Shown piece by piece: positions 57,083 through 64,000 of a DNA stretch of 64,000 nt (position 1 is the first letter of the stretch; each line of letters starts with the position of its first letter). This stretch comes from Clostridiales bacterium VE202-01 (lineage in GTDB: Bacteria; Bacillota_I; Bacilli_A; Erysipelotrichales; Coprobacillaceae). The DNA lies in contig BAHP02000062.1 in NCBI GenBank assembly GCA_000508865.1, forward strand, positions 26,055 through 90,054, given 5' to 3'. The notes beneath the pieces were generated by a model, which ran no database searches, was not told where the DNA came from, and was given only the letters and a program-made list of their open reading frames with translations. The position numbers and the translations under genes are program-made.

Positions 57083-58990
57083 TTATTTAATAATTGCTAC
57101 TACATCTTCTCCCTTTGTTGCTCCTGTATATTTCATTTCTACCTGACGTCCTTCGTTTAATTCAAAAACCATCATCGTCTCTGTAGAATACCCCTTCTTT
57201 TCAATTAAGTCCTGATCAAATGTTAATAGAACATCCCCTTGTTTAACTTCTTGATTTATTGCTACAAAACATTCAAAGCCTTCACCATTTAAATTAACAG
57301 TATCTATCCCACAATGAATGAGAATACTTGAACCATCTTTTAACATTAAACCTACTGCATGTTTACTTGGAAAAACAAATGAGATCTTTCCATCAGCAGG
57401 AGCAACGACCTTTCCTTCACTAACAGTAACTGCAATTCCATCACCCATGGCTTTAGAAGCAAATGTTTGATCAGTAGATTCTGTCACATTTTTAACTTCA
57501 CCTTTTACTGGTGATAATATTTCTATTTCTTCATTAAATTCAACAGCGTTTTCAGTAACTTTTTCATCACTTTTTACTTCTTTTGGTTGACCTTTTGTTT
57601 TTCCAAGAATAACCGCAAAGATAAATCCACCAGCTAAAGCAATAACATGGGCAATAATATAGTTAATATAACCATTGTTTGCAGGATCACATATAGCAAT
57701 TCCTGGCAGTGCTGTCGTTCCAAATCCTAATGACGCTAAATTTGCAAAATAAACATACGCACCAGCTAAAGCTCCACCAATACATCCACCAATTAATGGA
57801 AATTTATATCTTAAGTTAACCCCAAAAATGGCTGGTTCACTGATTCCGAATAATGTTGATGCAAATGATGGTAAACATAATTCTTTAGCTTTATTATTTT
57901 TCCAATTTAATATTAAATATCCTAAAACTGCACCACCTTGTCCCATTAAAGCAACTGACATTAGTGGATTTAAGAAATTTCTACCAGTATCAGCGATAAG
58001 CTGGGCTTCAACTGCACCAAGAATATGATGCAAACCAGTAATAACGATGATTTGTTGTACGCCGGCAAAAAACGCATAACCAAGAGCCCCTAAGTTTTGT
58101 GTCATCCATACTAAACCATTTGTAATAGCACTTGATAATTCTCTACCAACTGGTCCTACGATCGTAAATAATAAAACTGTTGAAATAAAAACTGTACATA
58201 ACGGTGAAAATAACAGCTTCACGACATCAGGTATTTTTTTATCAAAGAAAATATCTAATTTTGCTGTAACGAATCCCATCATTAATGCAATGATGATTCC
58301 TCCTTGAAAACCAACAAGTTCGATTGGTAAACCAAAAATCCGAATAACATCTGGTACGACTGTTCCACTACCAACAGAATAAGCATTAGCTAGTGAAGAA
58401 TCCAACATGATCGCACCTACAACTAAACCTAAGATCGGTTTCCCGCCATATCTTTTACACGCACTATAACATACAGCCATTGGTAAAATAGCGAAAATAC
58501 CATTTGATGCTAAACTGACAAGCTTATTGAGTGCAAATAATGTTTCATTATTTTTGACAACATCCCAATTTCCTAAAACACCTGTAATCCCTGTTAATAG
58601 AGCTGCCGCTAGGATACCTGGCATGATATCAATAAAAACATCAGATAATGATTTAATAACAGTTTGAACTGGATTTTGTTTTTTATTACTTTGATCTTTA
58701 ATATCTCCTAAAGACATATTTTCAGTATGCGTATAGCGACTAAAAACTTCATAAACTTCATTAACAAGACCTGCTCCAAAAATAATTTGTAACTGATTTC
58801 CAGCAATAAATACCCCTTTTGCTAAATCTACATCATCGAGCTTTTCCATATCAGCCAAATCATTGTTCTTTAGAACGATTCTTAATCTTGTAGCGCAATG
58901 TGCAGTTCCTTGAATATTATCCATTCCTCCTACATATTCCACTATCTCTTTTGAAATTCGTGAATACTTTTCTTGTTTCGTTTCTCCCAT
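57083..58990 (-). CDS. scrA: PTS sucrose-type EIIBCA
   Basis: 635 residues. EIIB with the phospho-Cys in GTAHCATRLRIVL, EIIC (about 110-455, ten helices, including GLHHILGAVEAQL), and EIIA with the phospho-His in SSILIHCGIDTVNL near 555. It imports and phosphorylates sucrose (beta-glucoside family, sucrose by context). First gene of the scr operon with an own promoter, cre and repressor sites. Confidence 0.9.
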   Translation of the reverse strand: MGETKQEKYSRISKEIVEYVGGMDNIQGTAHCATRLRIVLKNNDLADMEKLDDVDLAKGVFIAGNQLQIIFGAGLVNEVYEVFSRYTHTENMSLGDIKDQSNKKQNPVQTVIKSLSDVFIDIMPGILAAALLTGITGVLGNWDVVKNNETLFALNKLVSLASNGIFAILPMAVCYSACKRYGGKPILGLVVGAIMLDSSLANAYSVGSGTVVPDVIRIFGLPIELVGFQGGIIIALMMGFVTAKLDIFFDKKIPDVVKLLFSPLCTVFISTVLLFTIVGPVGRELSSAITNGLVWMTQNLGALGYAFFAGVQQIIVITGLHHILGAVEAQLIADTGRNFLNPLMSVALMGQGGAVLGYLILNWKNNKAKELCLPSFASTLFGISEPAIFGVNLRYKFPLIGGCIGGALAGAYVYFANLASLGFGTTALPGIAICDPANNGYINYIIAHVIALAGGFIFAVILGKTKGQPKEVKSDEKVTENAVEFNEEIEILSPVKGEVKNVTESTDQTFASKAMGDGIAVTVSEGKVVAPADGKISFVFPSKHAVGLMLKDGSSILIHCGIDTVNLNGEGFECFVAINQEVKQGDVLLTFDQDLIEKKGYSTETMMVFELNEGRQVEMKYTGATKGEDVVAIIK

Positions 58991-59015
58991 TTTTCTTCTC
59001 CTTTTTATATTTTAT

Positions 59016-59087
59016 GGTACCGGTTCCTTACAACATCAATATACACTAATTGTAAGCGCTTGTCAACAATAATGTGGTATCGGTTTC
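59016..59087 (-). promoter_or_regulatory. scr promoter with cre and two ScrR operators
   Basis: Minus strand TTGACA (59061-59066), 17 bp, TATATT (59038-59043). A cre-like TGTAAGCGCTTGTCA (59051-59065) lies between and over the -35 box. Matching LacI-type sites flank the promoter: GGTATCGGTTTC (59076-59087) and GGTACCGGTTCC (59016-59027), so the repressor could loop the DNA. Confidence 0.85.
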
Positions 59088-59111
59088 ATATTTTTATAAA
59101 AGAGAAATTCA

Positions 59112-60109
59112 TCATTTCTCCATCTTCTTTACACTTTCTCCTGGGATAAATTGATATCCAATTATCGTCTCTTTATCAACACTTTCACCTTTGATCAATT
59201 GTATAATCGTGTAACCAGCCAAGACTCCAGCTTCTTCATTATCAAAACGAATCGTACATAAACTAGGTGTGATCAATTCTGATATTTCATAACCACCAAA
59301 GCCTGTCAAAGAAACTTCTTCAGGCACTTTGATATTAGCTTCTTTTAATTCTTTAAAAGTCGCTAAAGCAATATTGTCTGTTGCACAAATAATCATAGAA
59401 GGACGATGTCTTTTTAATAAATTATGTACAACTTTCCTTGTTTTATCAAAAGTAAAATCTGTTTCTACCATTTTTACATGATCGATACCATATTCTTTCA
59501 AAGCATCCATGACACCTTTTTTTCTGACATATCCTACTGCTTCATCGTATCCGCCAACCCCTAAGAAAACAATGTCTTTGTGATGATTCTTAGCAACATG
59601 TCTTCCAATATCGTAACCAGCATGATAATCATCATTAAGTATAGAAATACCATCACTGATCTTCTGAAACAAAAATACGATCGGTATATCAAGCTTATTC
59701 AATAAAGTATGATGTGCCATTGTCACATCTGTCGCTAATAAAACGATTCCATCAACTCGCATATGCCATAGTTTCTCTATTGACTTCAATTCTTCTAATT
59801 CATCATGATTTGTATTGATGATCAACGGTGTATACCCTGATCTTTTAAATAAGCATCTAATGACATCAGCACTCTTGAAGAAGTTATTGATGTTAACGTA
59901 GGGGCAATAATGCCTATGATCTTTGTTTCCTTCGCCTTTAAACTTTGGGCAAAAGTATTTGGTTGATAATGATATTCATCAATTATTTTTTTAATTTTAT
60001 CGCGGGTTTCATCTTTTACGTAACCACCATTAAAATATCGTGAAACAGTTGTTTTTCCTACACCAGCCATTTTTGCGATATCCTGCATTGTTAATTTTTT
60101 ATCTTTCAT
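59112..60109 (-). pseudogene. scrR: LacI-family sucrose operon repressor, frameshifted
   Basis: N-terminal HTH TMQDIAKMAGVGKTTVSRYF and periplasmic-binding-type sugar domain (RVDGIVLLATDVTMAH, GFGGYEISELITPSL). The frame ends at 59822; one missing G in the C3 run at 59835-59837 restores LKDQGYTPLIINTNHDELE and about 332 residues. It is divergent in function from none of its neighbours: same strand, directly upstream of scrA, and the flanking GGTAtCGGTTTC sites fit this family. ATG 60109 follows GAGTGG. Confidence 0.85.
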
Positions 60110-60358
60110 TTTCATCCACTCACTTACAAAACATTATAACAAATAAACCATCATATCTCTATAGTACAAAAACTCATTATTTAAATTTTTAATTACATTT
60201 TTTCAACGAATTATATTTATCAGTTATAAAAACAGCATTTTTATTTTTGCCTCTTTCTAGATGACAATGCACATTATAATGATTCATAGCTTATATTGAG
60301 CTGGTGTATTTCACAACATTTAATAGCCTTAGATTATATTAATTTTTTAGACCTCCTT

Positions 60359-61375
60359 TTATTTAGAATAATCAATAATAACATTTAATGCTTCTTCAGG
60401 ATACGAAGCTTTTTCGATTGCTTTTTTTAATTCATCAATACAATATTCATGAGTAATAATTGATTCTATATCCCATCTATGACTTTCCATTATCTTCATC
60501 ACATCTTCAACATCTTCTGGAAAATATCCACCACTACCAATAAGTGCTTGTTGAGCATAAGTCATATGTAAAATATCTACTGGTCTTTTTCCAGCATTAA
60601 CTGCAACAACGACCATACGACTAATAATCTTGCCCATATCATGGAATATTTCTAATATTGAATCAACTCCAGCAGCATCAATATAAATATCAACATCAGC
60701 GGTAGTTCCTTGTAACGAAGGCGCTTTTCCAAAATATTCGATAGCCTTTGTTTTTAAATCATCACAACCATTATTACATACTTCAAAACCTAATTTTTTA
60801 ACTATATCAAGTCGAAAGTCAGATATATCACAGACCATGACCTTATCACAACCAAAATACTTTAAGGCTATAGCTGCAGCAATTCCAATCGTCCCAGCCC
60901 CAAAAACGATTGCAGTTTCATTTTCTTTTGGTTCACTTCTTCTTGCAGCACGACAGCCTACAGTAAAAGGTTCAATCAAACAAGCTGCTTTTAGTGAAAT
61001 ATTATCACTAATTTTATAAATCTGTTTATTTAATGTTGCATTGACAATTGGAATATACTGAGAAAATCCTCCTGTTGTTCCAGCCCGTGCAGGATCTCCT
61101 CTAGCAAGTAACGGATATGGATAAACAACATCACCGATATGTATATCTTTAACATTTTTTCCAACTTTTACAACTTTACTAACCATTTCATGACCAAATT
61201 CACCACCAATAGTTACCTTATGTCCGGTATTAGGACCATGTTTATAAACAGCCACATCTGTTCCACAGATAGAGGCATATAGGTTTTTTACAAGAATATC
61301 GTTGTCACCTATTGCTGGCATTTCAACTTCTCTTATTTCGACATTTTCTTTTCCTAAATAAATTCCTGATTTCAT
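60359..61375 (-). CDS. Zinc-dependent MDR dehydrogenase (sorbitol/threonine DH type)
   Basis: 338 residues. ASICGTDVAVYKHG (catalytic-zinc Cys), GEFGHEMVSKVVKVG (zinc His-Glu), FGAGTIGIAAAIALKYF (NAD-binding) are present. The four-Cys structural zinc lobe found in many members is missing: the segment after DVVYPYPLLAR is short. A polyol or amino-alcohol is oxidised; substrate unknown. ATG 61375 (MKSGIYLGKE) with GGGG upstream is preferred to an upstream ATG. Confidence 0.85.
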   Translation of the reverse strand: MKSGIYLGKENVEIREVEMPAIGDNDILVKNLYASICGTDVAVYKHGPNTGHKVTIGGEFGHEMVSKVVKVGKNVKDIHIGDVVYPYPLLARGDPARAGTTGGFSQYIPIVNATLNKQIYKISDNISLKAACLIEPFTVGCRAARRSEPKENETAIVFGAGTIGIAAAIALKYFGCDKVMVCDISDFRLDIVKKLGFEVCNNGCDDLKTKAIEYFGKAPSLQGTTADVDIYIDAAGVDSILEIFHDMGKIISRMVVVAVNAGKRPVDILHMTYAQQALIGSGGYFPEDVEDVMKIMESHRWDIESIITHEYCIDELKKAIEKASYPEEALNVIIDYSK

Positions 61376-61395
61376 TTTTATCCCCTTCCCTTTCA

Positions 61396-62679
61396 TTACG
61401 ATTTTATTTGAAAACGTTCAGACTGATAATGAGCTGTTTTTTGAGTTTTATCTTTTGTCGTTGAAAATCTTATCTTATCATTTAAGCAATAACTTATTTT
61501 CAATTCTTTTAATAATTGTATAAATGATCGCACATATTTTTCTGTTTCAATATTCTGAATAAAAGTGATATTAAATGACTGCGATGTAGCTGTCATATTT
61601 ACTGTTATACCTTTGATTCCACCTGAATAGAAATGAATAGCATCAATAAACTGGTTGCATTCACCTAAATCAAATGTACCTAAATAACTTAAAACAAAAC
61701 TATTAATTGTCATCGTATCGTAAAAAGACATTATTTTTTCTTTTCTTCCATTGTTTTGAGTTGATCTAATTTATCATTCATACCACTAAACATATTCGCT
61801 GTTTGTTTGACATAGTTTAGATCTCGCTGTTTAGCTATACTTTCTCTATATTTTGTGCATAATTCTTTTAAATTCATTTGATTATCTTTTTGGTCGAATG
61901 AAAGATACATACTTCTGACACAGTTTTTGTGAGTATGAGGCAACCCTAATTCCTTTCTCATATCAGTTGCTATAGAACAAACAATAGGTTTATCTATATT
62001 TGAATTATTGATATATATCGATTTTGAAATTAAATAAGACATCAAAATAGCCGGTGTTGCATTGACCCTTTTGGCAAATGATAAATACTCCTGAGAATTT
62101 ATTTCTATTTCAAAACGATAATCTTCATCTTCTATTTGATGATCATATTCGGGAAGTTTAAAACTATCTTTATTAATAAGAGGTTCTTCAAAAGACTGAA
62201 CTTCATATTTTTTATGAAACAGTTCTGCTGTTTCATAAAAACATTGAATCAGTTGATTTTCTGACATGGAGTGCATCATAATCTCTATTATTAAGTTTAA
62301 CAAAATAATAATAAATCAGTGTTTCAACAAATGGTTTGATTCCTCCTCCATCACATAAGGCGTGATGAAATGAAACATAGATGTGTTCTTTATAATAGCT
62401 AACCTCAATTAAATGATAAGAATTTGATAAACTTCCTAAAGAACGGAAAGATTTACTTCTTCTAACTGTTAAAGCAATATTTTGATTATCAGCAATATAA
62501 AAATCACCATTTTTTTCAACTAGTTTACTTGCTAGAAAGGATGTCTTTTCATTGCTTCATTTAATGCCTGTGTTAAGATAGAACCTCTGATTTTATTTTT
62601 TTAATCACACATCAATAACAGTACAATTCAATCCTTCTTTACGATAAAGAAAAGATTGTCCAGAACGTATTTTTTCCAT
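61396..62679 (-). pseudogene. Condensation-domain-type acyltransferase, multiply frameshifted
   Basis: Starts MEKIRSGQSFLYRKEGLNCT; a later frame holds YVSFHHALCDGGGIKPFVET with the HHxxxDG catalytic motif of condensation/acetyltransferase folds, and two more frames carry the C-terminal half (TPAILMSYLISKSIYINNSN, SFVLSYLGTFDLGE). At least four single-base indels are needed (near 62595, in AAA 62533-62535, A5 at 62237-62241, T6 at 61734-61739). So many breaks in 1.3 kb suggest either real decay or unusually poor consensus. Product would transfer acyl groups to alcohols or peptides; unknown. Confidence 0.6.
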
Positions 62680-62701
62680 AATTTACTCTCCATTTTCATA
62701 C

Positions 62702-63617
62702 CTATCTCATTATTATATATCTAAATACCGTTTCATCCTTATTTGATGATACAATACAATTAATCCCAATAAAAAATACCATCAAACATACAGCAATACC
62801 GGATATTAAATACAATATTTCTTCAGATTTAATATTTCCACTTCCAAAAGAAGCTACCATTGCACTTTCTAATGATAATACAGATACACATGCATCAACA
62901 TAACCAATACTTCGGGTTGCTTTTAATAACGGTGATTTCAATTTATTTACGGTAAAAAGATAAATTACCGATGAAATTCCTTTATAAAAGGTATATCCAG
63001 CTACAATAAAAATAATATATCCAGGATAACTTTTACCTCCTTCAAAATTAACTAAGAGAACTACTGCTCCTATTAATGTTATTGTCATCAAAATCAATAA
63101 AATCCCACAACAAAAATATATATTTATTTCCTGTAACAAGACTCGCTGGGTACGTTTCATTTTTGATATTTTTGATTCAGATCTAATAACCATAAAACGC
63201 ATAATACTTAAAAATATATAATAAGCTGATAACGTAATAAACCATGGCGAGCAATGCATAATACCAATGATCCCATTAAAAATTGCAAATATTATATTTA
63301 AAATAAGACTACAGCTTGTCATAACAAAAATTTTATATCGATAATCTGAATGTATTTTATTGATAAACTTATATCTTTTTCATTTGTAATATACTTTTTT
63401 TAGAATAAATAACAATATAATAAGTTGATGCAATAAATGATATAGCGGCTATAACATAAATTATGATACTTATCCATTCTGACAACATATGTGTAGATAC
63501 CTGTATGAGCGATATAGTTGAAAAAATAAGTGTAATGATATAAAGAAGTATCCTATACTTAAAACTTAGTGCTTTTATTTGCTGTATTATATGTTTTATT
63601 TTCAATTTTCTTATCAT
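62702..63617 (-). pseudogene. Membrane protein of unknown function, frameshifted
   Basis: Two frames (63617-63369 and 63322-62702) join into one protein of about 304 residues if the T5 run at 63376-63380 loses one T, giving LQMKRYKFINKIHSDYRYK. Eight or so membrane helices; conserved-looking stretches FNGIIGIMHCSPWFITLSAY and MRFMVIRSE. Similar unnamed proteins occur in gut Firmicutes. Function unknown. Confidence 0.5.
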
Positions 63618-63644
63618 GTAAAATAAACCTCAGTAATTAAACAA

Positions 63645-64000
63645 CTATAAATTCTTAAGTTGAATAGCTTTGTCACATATCTGATCTATTTCATCATACT
63701 TTTTTTCAACATAAGGAATGACTTTTTTTCGTTGCTTTTCCATCAACTTCTTATTTAAGAAGCAAGGCAAAATCCAGCCAATAAAACCTGGAATGGCAAA
63801 TATAATACATGGGATAACTAGTGGCGGCTCTTGAATAACTGCAAATGTTGAAAATGCCATAAATATCGTTCCGATCATTGCTATTGTTAAAACAATAGTA
63901 AGTGCATAAGAACGAACAGATTTTTGTAATTCTATAATTTCACAGAAACAAGAATCAAGATTTCTTTCTAATCTTGTAAGCTCTGTCTTATTAACGATAT
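63645..64000 (-). CDS. Two-TM protein of unknown function (5' end off window)
   Basis: The frame is open from the window edge, coding NKTELTRLERNLDSCFCEII, two membrane helices around a short loop (IGTIFMAFSTFAV, IIFAIPGFIGWILPCF), and a charged helix (VIPYVEKKYDEIDQICDKA). Proteins with this ending are widespread, unnamed, in Firmicutes; the missing N-terminus usually adds a small soluble domain. Precedes the broken membrane gene by 27 bases. Confidence 0.6.
   Translation of the reverse strand, partial: IVNKTELTRLERNLDSCFCEIIELQKSVRSYALTIVLTIAMIGTIFMAFSTFAVIQEPPLVIPCIIFAIPGFIGWILPCFLNKKLMEKQRKKVIPYVEKKYDEIDQICDKAIQLKNL

Overview
The window is AT-rich DNA of a low-GC Firmicute. Gene content points to a gut member of the Erysipelotrichia close to Thomasclavelia/Coprobacillus (an inference from gene style, not a database match). 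Pointers are AGGAGG-type ribosome binding sites, CcpA-type cre sites inside promoters, FIVAR-rich secreted glycosidases with a short x-T-G-D wall-sorting signal, and a PTS/GH32 sucrose operon.

Bases 1-16903 are one end of a temperate siphovirus-like prophage integrated at the 3' end of a tRNA-Lys(CTT) gene. From the tRNA leftwards: tyrosine integrase; a lysogenic-conversion block (ThsB-like TIR protein, DUF4231/SLATT two-TM protein, a membrane protein); LexA-type repressor and divergent Cro-like regulator with shared operators; Xis-like protein; a long leftward early operon (iteron-like repeats, bactofilin-like repeat protein, ERF annealing protein, PD-(D/E)XK nuclease, SSB, NinB-like, RusA, HNH, DUF2303-like, DnaD-like initiator, DUF3850, C5 methyltransferase, small proteins); an ArpU/DUF1492-type late regulator; then the first late gene, the small terminase, whose leader carries a 74-nt cloverleaf-shaped tRNA-like element. 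The rest of the late genes lie beyond base 1.

Bases 16978-27844 are ordinary chromosome: a HAD-like protein without its catalytic Asp, PAP2 phosphatase, CPBP protease, DUF975 protein, MazF, HAD phosphatase, rnc-plsX, recG, a lone PTS EIIB, VOC protein, a broken pair of unknown genes and a GNAT acetyltransferase.

Bases 28054-46309 are a surface and extracellular-redox island: wall-anchored GH63 and GH95 glycosidases, a wall-anchored beta-helix/Ig-like protein, and a flavinylation operon (apbE, a four-domain FMN-binding protein, a second FMN-binding protein, a membrane polyferredoxin, NusG-II protein, Gx transporter) followed by a wall-anchored protein that joins an FMN-binding domain to a region resembling the Treponema pallidum 47-kDa lipoprotein (Tp47). 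A GTTAG-N6-CTAAC palindrome sits before three of these genes.

Bases 46478-64000 hold a two-component system, a MacB-like ABC transporter, DUF523 protein, a sucrose operon (fructokinase, two GH32 enzymes, PTS IIBCA, LacI-type repressor) with cre and operator sites, an MDR dehydrogenase, a condensation-type acyltransferase pseudogene and two membrane proteins.

A caution for the whole annotation: at least fourteen genes, including housekeeping plsX and recG, are split by single-base indels, nearly all in short homopolymers. This looks more like residual consensus error than biology, so 'pseudogene' below means frameshifted as read.
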